A DNA stretch of 64,000 nucleotides from Jaltomata sinuosa. Lineage: Eukaryota > Streptophyta > Magnoliopsida > Solanales > Solanaceae. The notes beneath the pieces were generated by a model. It was not told the origin of the DNA, did no database searches, and saw only the letters and a program-made list of their open reading frames with translations. Positions 11,094 to 22,363 of this stretch are shown piece by piece. Location of the stretch: positions 186,001-250,000 of the forward strand of contig QJPP01002939.1 in the NCBI GenBank assembly GCA_003996215.1, written 5' to 3'. The stretch's first letter is position 1. The number at the start of each line of letters is the position of its first letter. The position numbers were made by a program, and so were the translations under genes.

Positions 11094-13413
11094 TGTCATG
11101 CCCTGAGGTTACCTCCTAGACATAACACGGGACTCGGGACCACGAGGATCCTAAGCTAACCCTTGGTCATAGCATTCTCAAGGAACATGAGGGAAAGCAT
11201 AGTAGAAGCATCATAAGGAAATCCAAATTAGGAAGTAAAATCATAGATAGATTACTAAATAAGGAATACAACCCAAATTTCATCCAATAACATCTATGTC
11301 TGAAAAGCCTCTAAAACTAGCATAATGAGTTGACGGCACAATACCCCAACTAACTCGACAATCTAAAAAGAAAAGGGAAAAGAAGAGCTAGAGTAAAGTC
11401 TAGTCTAGTCCTCGAACCATGAGGACTCACCAAAGCTGTATGAGAGTGACCGAGAATCCTAGCCACGTATCTGTGAAGGGACACCTGAATCTGCATCATC
11501 AAAGGATGTAGCGCAATATGCGTTAGTACTATGGAATGTACTAAGTATGCGGGCAATTCATGAACATAAAGAAGACATGCTAAGTATACTTTAACAACTG
11601 AAATCATGCTTTAAAACGTACTTGGACATAATCCATATAGAATAGGGTATCATGGGAAACTATCATAATGAAAAGATAAATCATCAGGCAAGAGCCAATT
11701 TCAAAATAGGAGCTCATAAGAGAGTTCATAAAGCTTGGAAAACTTGAAAACATACATAAGGGAGTTTCTTATAACCGACATGAGACCATGTGAGCTACAT
11801 GGAATTTAACTATATAAGCCTAGTTAGCAAAGCTGACTTTGAACCTTGCCAAGGAACAAGTCACCATACCCAACTATATAACCCTAGTTGGAAAAGTTGT
11901 CCTATGCCCCGCTAAGGAAAGGACACCATACAAAAAGACCTGGATCCACTCTCATAAGCCTTGAAGGCACATATCATATCATATCATAACCTACGCTGGC
12001 AACGTAGTTTCTGAAACGTAGTTTCTGAGATTAAGGGTACTCTCACCCCGTCCAACTCGATGCTAAATACTACTCCCAAAACATGCACATATAGCTCATA
12101 ATTTCATAGTGGCACCATATCATGCCAAATCTTATTCATGAAGTATGAAAACACATCGGGTATCATGCAACTTTCATATCATAGTTCATAAAGCTTTGCA
12201 TAGCCATAATTCAAAACATGCTTTTCTTTCTAAATTCATACTTGAAGAATTAGGCATGCAATTTCATAAATACATAAAGGCCATGATATCTAATCATGCC
12301 AACTTTCTCTTGAAAACATGCAATTTCATGGATTCATACTAGAAATCAACTTTCATGCTTGGGCTTTTAAAACCAATAAGAGAATCATAAACAAATCATG
12401 AATAATCAGTAGGAAACTATGAATTTAAACATAGAAACTGATTTTATAAACTTTTTCCAACTTTAGATCAAACCTTAATTTCATAAGTTCATAATTCAAC
12501 ATAAGGATTGGGGATTTAGGGCACAAGGGTGAGAGGAACCCATTGTTGAAGACCCACATACCTTAGAAGAAGATAACCCACTTCAACGGAAAAGACTTAA
12601 GAAGCTTGACTTGGAGCTTGGAGACTTGAAGCTTGAGAGGAACTTTTCCCTTTTAGGTGAAGAATGAGAAACTTAAGAGAGAATTAGGATAATATGGGTT
12701 AAAACCCTACTAGAAATAGTCAAAAGAACTTCACTCCCTAATTAAAAGGGTGGGAAATGACCAAAATGCCTCTGTGATTTAATTAAGAAATGACTGGAAA
12801 AATAGTCGGATTCAGGGATCACGACTCAGTCTACGGGTCATTGTTTGGATGACGGTTCGTGATTCTAATTCATAGAACTAGGCTAAGAAAATCATGCTGC
12901 AGATTCATTTCTATGGTTCAACAGGACAGACCCGTAGAAAGAATGACAGGTCGTCTTTAGGAGTCGTAGTTCTGGAGGGTTCAGCTGATTCTTGGTCAAA
13001 CCACGACTCAAGACTATGGTCCATCGTTCAAATGATGAGTCATAGAATTGACTCATTATTCCTGGAGGAACTTGTAAAAAAAGTCAGTCTTCTGAAGATA
13101 TTCCACGAGTCAACAGGACAGACTCATCGTTTGAATGACGAGTTGTTGTTTGAACTAGTGGTTCCTGGGAGCATGGTCAGCTTACAATTTTGATTCCACG
13201 AGTGGAATAACGACCCATAGAATGAACCATGGTCCATATAAACCACTTGTGGTTCTAAGACTAGAGGCCAACGTTGCAGATACTGGACCACATATCCCTT
13301 TCCACGACTCATGGTTCGAACCACGATCAGTGGTTTGGATCTATTATTTCTGAAACATGAAATTTTCCGTAGATTTCAACTTAGATAGCTGGATATGTTT
13401 CCAGGGTGTTACA
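11094..13413 (-). repeat. G1 5' LTR
   Basis: 2320 bp, the partner of 3726-6037, with near-equal length and the same ends. It would have carried the promoter of G1. Differences from the partner include a short duplication near 12000-12025 (ACGTAGTTTCTGA twice) and many C/T and G/A changes. Confidence 0.9.
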
Positions 13414-13418
13414 ATCCC
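13414..13418. repeat. Target-site duplication ATCCC of G1 (right copy)
   Basis: Follows the G1 end TGTTACA and matches 3721-3725. Confidence 0.9.
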
Positions 13419-14238
13419 TCCCTCTTGAATGATAAAATTGAGGGATGATATTACCAACTTTTGTCAACTCCCGGATGAGCCATTGCATGAAGCATGGCTA
13501 AGGTTCAAAAAGAAGATCTTATTGTGTCCAAATCATGTTTTGCCTGATAATGTACTCCTTCAAAGCTTCTATCGAGCCTTAGACTCGATGAACAAATCTG
13601 TGGCAAATAACCTCATGGACAAAACATTTATGGACGCATAATATGGTATAGCCTTGGCACTTTTAGGGCAGCTGACAAAGACAAATCGTGCATGGCATAC
13701 TAGAGAGACCGATGTCTCCTTGAGGGTGACTTCATCCATTATGATGAGTGAAATGAGGCTAAAAGAAGAGGAGAGAGATGACATAATGGCAAAGATATTG
13801 ATGCAAATTGATATTTTTGCTAACTGCATGATGGGGGTGCAAATAAAAGTGTGAATCTTGTAGGGACTTACTGTTCTCAAGCTCATGATAAAGGTGTGTA
13901 TTCCTCTATTGATGAGGAGGCATGTTATCTTATGGATGGTTCTTGACCCACATACCAAGGTACCAACAAAGGTCCTTGGCATCTGAGAGATGAGAACTAA
14001 GGTTAGAACATGGACAAGGGATATCATTGGAGAGATAGAGAGTCGGATAGAGACCGTGAAGGTACATGGCATGATAATGAAAGTAACGGTGATCATTACA
14101 ATCACTGTAGTACCAACCCTTATGTGCCTCAGCCAAAGGCCAATGTATCTCCCTACCAACCAATGGTGAGTAACCCGTACATTCTAAAATTGATGAAATA
14201 CTGTCTCAATTCTTAAAAAGAGTTGAATTGACTTATAG
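13419..14238 (+). pseudogene. N1 gag, 3' part
   Basis: Gag resumes after G1. It reads LRDDITNFCQLPDEPLHEAW, then FKKKILLCPNH, NVLLQSFYRALDSMNKSVANN and TNRAWHTRETDV, matching N2 gag at 34330-34890. A stop lies just after the G1 site and others follow; the zone at 13855-14235 is frameshifted but still aligns with the N2 region rich in Arg, Asp and Tyr (DRDREGTWHDN-like). No CCHC knuckle is seen, as is common in Athila Gag. Confidence 0.75.
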
Positions 14239-15450
14239 TTGGGTGAAAGAATTAAAAAGAGAGGTGTCCACTCTTCACCATATGGTGAGCTCATATTCAG
14301 CATCTATCAATCACTAGAGGCCCAAATGAACCACCTTTATTCACAAATGAATCCACGTATGAATGGTACCCTTCCAAGTAACACACTTGCAAACTTGAAG
14401 AATGATGGACATGTGATTGAAATAGTCCCTCATAGTGGAGGGATACTTAGTGGCACAAAGAAGCAAAATATTGAGGTTTTTGTGGAGCATGAGGACAAGA
14501 TAAAAGAGGATATCATGGTTGAAAACAACGTTGATGAGAGTCTGAATATTGGGGTGAAGCCTAGTGCACCCAATGTTATTGAAAATGATGAATACCTACA
14601 TGAAGAGAAGAATGAGACCGAGTCTCCCTATCAAATTTCTATTAATATTGAGGAGGAGGATCCAAGTGTGCCACAATTATTTCCAAAAGGGCCTCCTCCA
14701 TATCCTCAGATATTGACCAAGAAAAATGAAGATGCTCAATTTAAAATGTTTGTCGATATGTTCATCAAGCTAGCCACTAATATTCCTTTGGTTGATGCTC
14801 TTATGCAAATGTCAGGGTATGCAAAGTTTATGAAGGAGCTATTGAAAAATAAGTGAGCGGTTGAATTGGGGATGGTGGTAGTGTCCCACAGTTGTAGTGA
14901 AGTGATCACAAGCAACATTGCCCCCAAATGGGAAGATCAGGGAGCCTTCACTATCCCGTGTACTATTGGAGTGTTTTTGTTTGGAAAGGCATTATGTGAT
15001 CTCGGGGCAAGTATAAACTTGATGCCTCTTGTGATTTTAAATAATTTAGGCTTATGTACCCCTAAGCCTACACCAATGAGATTACTAATGGACGATCATT
15101 CAATTAAGTGCCCAGTAGGGATATTGTTTGATGTGTTAGTCAAGGTGGACAAGTTTATCCTACTGGCCGACTTTGTGGTTTTGGATTGTGATTTTAATCT
15201 TGAGGTGCCCATCATTTTGGGCCAACCAGTATTGGCAACTTGCAGATATTATGTTGATGTGGATCTCGGGGAGCTCATGTTTCTTGTGGGGAGCGAGGAA
15301 GCTACATTCATTGTATGCCAACCCATGAGACCACTAGATGAATTTAGAGTTGTTTATGTGGTTAATACAAAGGGCAAGTTGGTTGAAACCCATGGTGTGT
15401 TTGAGATGAAGGAGGTACCTGAATCTATTGTGTTGCCAACATGGAAATAA
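14239..15450 (+). pseudogene. N1 Gag C-terminus and aspartic protease
   Basis: One frame broken by a single TGA at 14854-14856. First part: an acidic linker, the PPPYPQ block and a helical FKMFVDMFIKLATNIPLVDAL segment, followed by YAKFMKELLK. Second part: the retropepsin-like domain with TIPCTIG, active site LCDLGASINLMP, LVKVDKFIL, VPIILGQPVLATC and the VDVDLGELMFLVG strand. It ends at 15450 without running into reverse transcriptase, unlike autonomous Athila elements where pol continues. That boundary is shared by N2 and N4, so it is the family state and not a local deletion. Confidence 0.82.
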
Positions 15451-15584
15451 CATAAGGCAATGAAGATATTGAAGGAGAACTTCCCTTGCTTGGGATGGCG
15501 ACACGTCAATTGGATTGGAATGCTCTCGGATAATGGTTAAAGGTGAGGCACTATCGTCGAGCCGCGATGTAAAATCAAGCACTT

Positions 15585-15602
15585 CTTGGGAGGCAACCCA
15601 AG
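15585..15602 (+). other. Conserved hairpin after the N1 protease
   Basis: CTTGGG, loop AGGCAA, CCCAAG: a perfect 6-bp stem. The same place in N2 (36438-36455) has CTTTGG and CCAAAG, a change on both sides that keeps pairing. N4 (62559-62576) is identical to N1. N0 (30867-30884) has one mismatch. A similar GGGAGGCAACCC motif is, from memory, common near the end of pol in Athila elements. Its role is unknown. Confidence 0.8.
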
Positions 15603-16276
15603 TGTTTTTACTTAGTTTCTTTTACCCTTTTGTTGTTTTTTGTTTGTTTTACGAATGCACGGAGATAAATAATTACTAATGGAACAAAGGAATCGGAGAG
15701 CATGTGCGATGGGCCATGCAGTTTGCACATCCCATTCTGCGGAACACACCAAGTAGTAAATTGGAAGAAAGATGAAAATTCGGAGATGACATGCGATAGG
15801 AGGTGAAAATTGCACCTTCCATTCTGAACGTCACACATCCGTCACACATTGAAATAGAAAGTTGGGTAAATTTAGGAGCAAAATCATCGTATGTGAAGCA
15901 ATGTGCGACCCACACATTGGAAGGTGCAAATCGCACATCACGGTGCACTCAAGTAAGTTTTAAAATTCTTGTTGACCTTACCCATTGACCAACCCAACCC
16001 AGAGATCGACTGGCAACCTTTATTCTCCTTTTCTCCATTATAAACCATCACTTTCTACTTTTCCTCTATTATTCTCACACAAAACCTCCACAAATCTCTC
16101 TAAAAATTCTCTAAATCTCCTAACCTTTCCCAAAACCTTCTCTTCTCTCACCCAAACTCTGTTACCACTGCTACACCACCGGTCATAGCCACATCATTTT
16201 TTGGGCAAGAGTTGGGTCCCTATTTTTGGCACTTGAAAGCTTCAAAAAAAAATTCCCTTCCTCTTCTCTACTTGTG
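15603..16276 (+). other. N1 leader exon(s) between protease and intron
   Basis: Non-coding by eye. The first half (15697-15950) is full of GTGCGA/TCGCAC and CATGC/GCATG-like inverted words. It ends GGTGCACTCAA before a GTAAGT donor at 15953. Then TTGACCTTACCCATTGACC and a C/T-rich tract lead to CTACTTGTG before the second donor at 16277. The same order is seen in N2, N3 and, on the other strand, N0. Confidence 0.6.
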
Positions 16277-17372
16277 GTAAGTTCCCCAACATTAAATCGA
16301 TATTTTAAAGTAGATTAAGAACACTTATTGTAAAGCATGATAGTTTAATCTTTCATGTTTATAGTGGGTGAGATTCAAAAAATTTGGGACCCTAATTTTG
16401 GGGTATATTGTTGATTTTGCTTCTGATGAACTTTGTAGATCTTGCTTTTATGATAATGCATGTGCCTTTTTTAAATTTTTAACCGTGAAATTTCTATTTT
16501 CGGTGAAGTCTGAGTAACCCACTTGAGTTGATTCATGGTTTGTCCCTATGATAGATTAGGTGACGTCAGTCTTAATGGCAAATCATCATCTTCACAAGGT
16601 TTTTGTTGAGTCATGTTATTTGGGCTGAAATTGTTGTTACCACTGTGCCCATGTGTTATTTCAATTGAATATGATTGTTCGGTAAGTTCTTTGGTTGATT
16701 TGAGTGAATTATTGTGAGAATGAATGTGCCTTTCTGCATTTCATTAAGGCTTGATATTCGCAATGATAGATAGGGTAACATCCTTCTTAAGGGATATCGT
16801 TAAGCTAAATTTTGGATTTTGAATTGGTTGGACATTTTTTGGGAAAGTCTGAGTACCCGGATAACCTGGTTATGGTCAATTCATGCTTGGACCCTGTTAA
16901 AAATTTGTGTTGTTTCTTGGTGCTTGTGCATTCCACGGGTGTTTCTCTGTGATTCACATACGTAACACATAAAGAAGCAAGGAATTGTCAAATTCCAACT
17001 ATTTCTTTGTTTCTTTTGCTTGCGAAGCGTAGATCTCTATGTCTGAAATGCATAAGGCATCACACATTGCCTTTAATATTTCTAGTGCACTGTTTGAAAG
17101 GGCGAAGGGTTGTGCAACACACACAATGACTAGTGCTATCTGGACATCCCTCCGCACCTTGAGGCCCACTTTTTTCAGGTTTCTGTTAGCATGAGTGATG
17201 CCACATACGAAGTGCACAATCCCATGTGTAGTCTGCATATGACTCGCACATGCCAACAATTACCAGATGTGTTTTCTTCTCGTATGTATTCTATTTATCT
17301 TGCTTAATAAATTATTTTACTTTCATATATAGCAATTCCTGCATGGTTCTTTGTTCTAACATCCATTTGCAG
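16277..17372 (+). other. Intron upstream of ORF2 in N1 (1096 bp)
   Basis: Donor CTTGTG|GTAAGT at 16277, a TTCTAAC branch-point-like word at 17354-17360, and acceptor TTTGCAG ending at 17372. In N3 this exact interval is absent: ...CTAATTGTG runs straight into GATACTGACTTCTAATAG at 39292/39293. N2 retains the start of it with a weakened donor GTAATT at 37127. A longer alternative intron, 15953-17390, corresponds to what is missing from N4. No splice test was possible; the support is the presence/absence comparison of four copies in this window. Confidence 0.83.
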
Positions 17373-17375
17373 GAT

Positions 17376-18512
17376 TATGACTTCTAATAGGCGTCGATAA
17401 AAAAGGCATGCCGATAATCAAGCCTCAGCATCAGAACATCTAGTTGTCCCAGGGAAAAATGAGGGACCATCTGAGACACAAATTTGGTTTAGCCTTGAGG
17501 GGATGGAGGCATACTATATTAAGTTTCAGGAGATGTTGACTCCTTCAAAGATGATTTCCCAAATATATCAAAGCAATTCAAAATAAGGGACTTGGCACAA
17601 TTAGCTAAAAAACCCTGATGTTATTTCCCCGAATTGGTACAATAGTTTTATGCTTCTTACCAGTCTAGGCAAGACATACTAAAGAACAAGGGTCCAACAA
17701 GCAAGTTACCATGCCTACGTTCTAGTAAGGGTTAAAGAATTTGATGTTACTCATGTAGCCATTAACTCTATAAAATGGGATGATGAAGTAAGTTGCCAAC
17801 TTCCACCGATACTTCTCACCAAGCCACTCCAGCTTCAAATAGTTTACTCTAAATTTCCCATCTTGCTCGACACAATGAGGAGCAGTTGCACAAGCTAGAT
17901 AGGGACATTCAAGGCATGATTTAATCTGCTATCAAATCATCTTTAGAGCCAGTGGTGACAAGCGTAAGCAAATTTTGTGCTAGAATTGACACCATAGAAA
18001 CATATGTTCAAGAGCTCAGGCAACTAGTTCTGCAGCCTGTACCAAGGGTCCCCAATTGGGATCTCAATGTACTAGCCCTTACCTCAGGATCACCTTCTAA
18101 ATTTTACATCCCTCCTGATAATTGGTGCATGAGTTTGGACTCTAATGATGATGTGGGCACATCCGAGATTCAGGAAGTAATAGATCCCATCAAGACTACC
18201 TCAGAGACCACATGACCACTCATCCAACATCATCCGGAGCCACAATCATCTCATGTTATAGACTGGAATCATTAGCCTAGGCCCACCTGGGATGCTCATT
18301 CTCTTACATACCATGAGTTGATGACTCTCCCTGACAAGTAGGAAATTATGGAGCCTTCTGCCCCTCTTGAGGCTATGAGAAACCCATTGATTCCCTCGGT
18401 GGATGGATTTTAGATAGACCTGGAGCATGTTTACATCCCTCCACCATCACCACCTCAGCTCCAAAGGACCCACTATAATGTTTATTCATGAAGACGTTAT
18501 TATCAGCGTTAG
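17376..18512 (+). pseudogene. N1 ORF2: plant-transposon-protein-like ORF
   Basis: Starts ATGACTTCTAATAGG just after the intron acceptor. The residues resemble the N-terminal half of the 'putative plant transposon protein' family (Pfam Transposase_32, named from memory). Near the N-terminus is a basic RRR/KRHA patch, then LEGMEAYY, a PELV.FYA-like block and a segment matching the AAIN motif of N3. Relative to N3 and N4 about 0.5 kb is missing at about 17788. The C-terminal half keeps the coiled-coil-like segment (17950-18030) and an RRYYQR end. Several stops are present. The function of this protein is not established. Confidence 0.65.
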
Positions 18513-19148
18513 ATCCACCAGGGAGTCCTTGCATTTCTTACTTTTGTATAATCTTGTGCATTGGGGGCTATGCTTTATTTAAGTTTGGGGGTGTAATTAG
18601 TATTCAAGTCACTTTGAGGCATGTCTAAATATTAAATTATGGTTATTGTGTTCGTAATTGCTCTTGTCGGGCTTGATTTATCATAGTGATATTGTGGATA
18701 TGAATGTCAGGTTGGTCATATAAGATCTAATATTTTACTACATGCTTCTTCCAAACGTGCTTAGTGCCTACGCCGAGGCTCAATTTCAATTGTTTCATGA
18801 GCGCTTTAATTTTGTCTCCTTTTTAATAATAGATTAGTGAATAAACTCCAAGGATTTTCTTCATACCATGGTTCTTCCCGAAGGACCAAATTGTCTCTTT
18901 TAATTTTATTTTCTTTGTTTATTTTTATGTCAAACTAGGTTGTTGTTTTCATATGATAGATTGAGAGGCAACTTCCATAAGGAAAAATGCCAAAGTTTTT
19001 TTTTATAATTGAGTCCATGTTTTGCTTGCCTCAAAATACGCCCACCAAGAAAATTACAAAAAATTCTTGGCAAGAATTCTTTGTCAAATTGAAAGAAGAG
19101 GGAAAATGATTTTGAGTAAAGCATTATCTTGTTATGACTTGCACACAT
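18513..19148 (+). other. N1 3' region, first part
   Basis: Non-coding. Contains AAGTTTGGGGGTG at 18581-18593, a polypurine-like tract just after ORF2. It is followed by blocks conserved in N3 (41040-41620) and N4 on the minus strand (59940-60480): GCTTAGTGCCTAC, GAGGCTCAATTTCAA and the AAAATTCTTGG-like stretch. It is cut at 19149 by G2 and continues at 27634. Confidence 0.65.
19144..19148. repeat. Target-site duplication CACAT of G2 (left copy)
   Basis: CACAT precedes TGTAACACCCC and recurs at 27629-27633 after the closing GAGACA. N3 at about 41615 shows the uninterrupted flank (GACTTGCACACTCCC). Confidence 0.88.
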
Positions 19149-19222
19149 TGTAACACCCCGTGCATGTATCCAGCTATCCAATATGAAACTTCAGAAATTT
19201 CCCATGATTCAGGGTCTACGAG

Positions 19223-19245
19223 TCCAACCACGAGTCGTGGTTGGA
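19223..19245. repeat. Palindrome near the start of the G2 5' LTR
   Basis: Arms TCCAACCACGA and TCGTGGTTGGA around one central G. It starts 75 nt into the LTR, as in G1. The 3' LTR copy near 25536-25558 has two mismatches in the left arm. Confidence 0.82.
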
Positions 19246-20322
19246 ACCACTGTTCGTGGAAGGCACTCGTGGAATCAAGGATGCAGACGGTCAGGATCCA
19301 CAAGTCCAGTCTACGGTCTGTGGTTTGAATCACGGATCCGTCTTGTTGACTCGTAGAAAGTCTTCAAATGGATGACATTTCCCAAATTCCCTTCAGGAAC
19401 TACGAGTCAAGTCTACGAATCGTCATTCAAATGATGAGCCATAGTCTTGAGTCATGGTTTGACCGAGTCAGTCTAGCAACCTGAGTTCTATAACTCCATT
19501 CGATGAATCATGATCCATTCCACGGGTCCATCCTGTTAACCCGTAGAAATGGTTCTGTAGCCCAAGCTTCCAACCTGAGTTCTACGAATGGCAAATGATG
19601 ACTCGTCGTTCTGATCACGACTCGTAGACTGAGTCATAGTCACTATAAGTTGACCATTTTCTAGCTTTTTCCCTATTAAATCCCAAGGTCATTTTGGTCA
19701 TTTCCTACCCTATTATGTATTAAGTGAAGTCGTTTACACTACTTGTAGAAGGGTTTTCACCCATATTACTCTAAGTCCATCCCAAGTTCCTCATTCTCCT
19801 CCCAAGAAGGAAAATCCCTCTTCAAGCTCAAGTCTCCAAACTCCAAGTCAAGTCTCAAGATCATCTCCATTGAAGTGGGTAATCTTCACCTAAGGTATGT
19901 GGGTCTTTAGCAATGGGTTTCTTCCACCCTTGTGCCCAAAATCCCCAACTCATGAATTTGAATTATGAAGTTATGAAACTAGTGTTTTGAACCAAAATTG
20001 GGGAAAGTTTATAAAATCAGTTTCTACATTTAAATTCATGATTTTTTATTGATTATTCATGATTTGATTATGATTTTTTCATTGATTTTGAAATCCCAAG
20101 CATGAAAGTGGATTTCTAGCATGAACCCATGAATTTACATGTTTTCAAGAGGAACTTAACATGATTAGCTATCATGGCACTTATGAACTTATGAAACTGC
20201 ATGTATGATTCTTCAAGTATGAATTTGGTATGAAAAGCATGTTTTGAGCTATGACTAAGCTAAGCCTTTAGATTATGACTTTGAATTGAATAGCATCAGA
20301 TATGTCTTTTGATTTTCAAAAT

Positions 20323-20461
20323 AGCTTTGGCATTAGATATGTCTTTGGTTTTTACTTAGCTTTGGCATCAGATATGTCATTGGTTTTTTTCTTAGCTTTG
20401 GCATCAGGTATGTCATTGGTTTTGAACAGCTTTGGCATCAGATATGTCATTGGTATTATAT
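20323..20461 (+). repeat. Tandem subrepeats in the G2 5' LTR
   Basis: Four units beginning AGCTTTGGCAT at 20323, 20358, 20394 and 20428 (34-36 bp each), preceded by a fainter half unit. Each carries GCATCAGATATGTC. The 3' LTR has the matching array at about 26634-26767. G3 LTRs hold related GACATATCTGATGTC words in the opposite orientation; G1 has only a single relic. Confidence 0.85.
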
Positions 20462-21321
20462 GAGTTATATTTATGTTTTTGGGAGTAGTATTAGCACCGA
20501 GTTGGATGGGTGAGAGTACCCATGAGTCCTAGAACTACGTTTCCCCCATAGGTTAAGTGTCATGCTGGGCATCAGTTTTAGGTGATCACGTTACAGTCAT
20601 GCCTTTGTACCCTGGTAAGGCACATTGGGTCCTCTCGATGGGGCGTATACATCGGATTCCATGTAGCTCACATAGTCTATGTCGGTTTTAGAACCTCCCA
20701 CAGAAACAGTTTATGATTAAAGTTGCATTTGACTCTAAATCAAATTTCAGACTTATTACATATGATTATGCCTCGGTTTATGATATTTTAGAGTCATTGC
20801 TTTCAGTTATTCTTTAAAAGCATGATTTCAGTTATTCAAGTATACTTAGCATGTTTTCACCATATTCATGCATTTCTCATATACTTATTACATTCCATAG
20901 TACTAACGTATATTGCACTACATCCTTTTATGATGCAGACTCAGGTGTTCCTACTCAGATCTATGGCTAGAGATTTGGCCACTCCTACTTAGCTATTAGT
21001 TATTCCTCATAGTCCGAAGGCGAGGCTCCACCTCAGTTTTATGTCTTCTTTATTTTCAGATGTTCGAGTTAGTTGGGGTTGTTATCCTAACAACTCTCTA
21101 TGATAGTAGTAGAGGCTTTTCAGACATAGACCTTATGAGATGATTTCTGAATTGTACTTCATAATTGACTTCTATTTATGATATTCTAAGTTTCTATCTT
21201 AGATTGCTTCAGCTTATCTTTTGTTATACTTGAGAATGCTATGACCAAGGGTTAGCTTGGGATCCTTGTGGTCCCAAGTCCCGTATTACATCTAGGGGAT
21301 AACCTCGGGGTGTGACAAAAT

Positions 21322-21333
21322 TGGTATCAGAGC
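21322..21333 (+). promoter_or_regulatory. G2 primer-binding site, initiator tRNA-Met
   Basis: TGGTATCAGAGC, four bases after the 5' LTR. Confidence 0.93.
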
Positions 21334-21526
21334 CTCAGGTTCAAGGGTCCTAGGATGTCTGAAAGCTGCATCGAGTAGAGTCTTTTTCATCTATGTGAAG
21401 CGGGCCACACATATGAGAGGGAATCTATAAGATGTCTTAGAAAAACTTTACTAATTTCATGATCACATCGTGCGATAGAGATTAAGTCTAATATTCCTCT
21501 AATCCTTATCTTATGCATTTCGAAAT

Positions 21527-22363
21527 ATGCCTCCTCAACGTGTTATGCCTCCTTGAGGTACTCGAAATGCCGCTCCTCAAGTTCCGATTCCCGATGTCAT
21601 GAATGATAAGTTGAGGAATGCTATTCACCTCCTAGCTCGGACTTTGGAAAATCAACAAGCTCCTATCTCTGCTCATCCTCAAGGTGGGGTAGCAGCCCGA
21701 GTTCGTGACTTTATCAGTATGAACCCGCCAGAGATTTGGGGTTCGAAAGTGAGTGAGGACCCGCTTAACTTTATTGATGAAGTGAAGAAGATATTTGAGG
21801 TTACGCAAGTAGCGGGTGTTGATTATGTTGAGCTTGCATCCTACAAACTTAAGGATGTGGCTCATATTTGTTTCATGCAATGGAAGGAGGCTAGGGTGAG
21901 GGATGGGATCACCATGACTTGGGAGTGTTTTTAGAGATCCTTTCTTGATAGGTTCTTTCTTGATAGGAATTTGTGAACTTGAGACAAGGTTCGATGTCGG
22001 TGCAATAGTATAGTTTGAATTTCACTCAGTTGTCTAGGTATGCTCCCTCCATGGTAGCGGACCTGCATGATCAAATAAGAAAATTAATCTATGGTGTTTT
22101 GGATATGGTGAAGAAGGAGTGTAGGTCTGATTTGTTGTTGAGTGATATGAACATCTCTTGACTTATGAATCATGCCCATCGGATTGAGGGCGATAAGCTT
22201 AGAGAGATGGCTAGGGAGAACAAGAGAGGTAGATCCGAGGGATCGGGTTTTATCCTTCAGAGTTCCGGTGGTGGACATCGCTCATCTTTCCATAAGAAGT
22301 ATTTAGGCCCTATGTACTCTTCTTCTAGTTCTCCTTCTCAAGCCTCCAGGCCCTACCATGATT
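21527..22363 (+). pseudogene. G2 gag
   Basis: ATG at 21527 (MPPQRVMPP, then a stop). Capsid motifs: NAIHLLARTL, DPLNFIDEVKKIFEV, ASYKLKDVAHICFMQWKE. A small rearrangement at 21935-21970 (repeated TTGATAGG) shifts the frame. The remainder reads IRKLIYGVLDMVKKECR, then a basic segment ENKRGRSEGSG leading into a Ser-rich stretch. It corresponds one-to-one with G1 and G3 gag. Confidence 0.83.

Larger units (their letters stand above)
3726..13413 (-). mobile_element. G1: Ty3/gypsy chromovirus (Tekay/Del type), full length
   Basis: 9.7 kb, coding on the minus strand. LTRs lie at 3726-6037 and 11094-13413, with an initiator-Met primer site at 11078-11089, a polypurine tract at 6038-6052 and target duplication ATCCC. 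Reading leftward from the primer site the order is Gag, CCHC knuckle, protease, reverse transcriptase, RNase H, integrase, GPY module and chromodomain, the order for chromoviruses. All domains are recognisable but broken by stops and frameshifts, and the integrase glutamate is replaced by lysine. It sits inside gag of N1, so it is younger than N1. Confidence 0.93.
19149..21317 (+). repeat. G2 5' LTR
   Basis: 2169 bp, TGTAACACCCCG to GGGGTGTGACA. It carries a palindrome at 19223-19245, CCACGA/TCGTGG-type inverted words up to about 19650, and a tandem array at 20323-20461. The partner at 25462-27628 is 2167 bp. Many differences between the two are CG versus TG/CA, the pattern of methylated cytosine loss. 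Confidence 0.92.

Noticed and set aside
13569..14163. Long minus-strand frames opposite N1 gag
   Set aside because: Shadows of the plus-strand gag; the sense strand carries the recognisable Gag motifs in the same order as N2.
15953..16276. Treating the N4 gap as a simple deletion caused by a TTGACC direct repeat
   Set aside because: The gap edges fall on GTAAG-type and AG dinucleotides and not on the TTGACC repeats, so splicing explains the edges better, although deletion cannot be excluded from one copy.
17376..18512. ORF2 as a retroviral envelope gene
   Set aside because: It is in the env position and follows an intron, but I see no signal peptide, transmembrane segment or furin-like site. 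The sequence resembles an uncharacterised plant transposon protein family instead.
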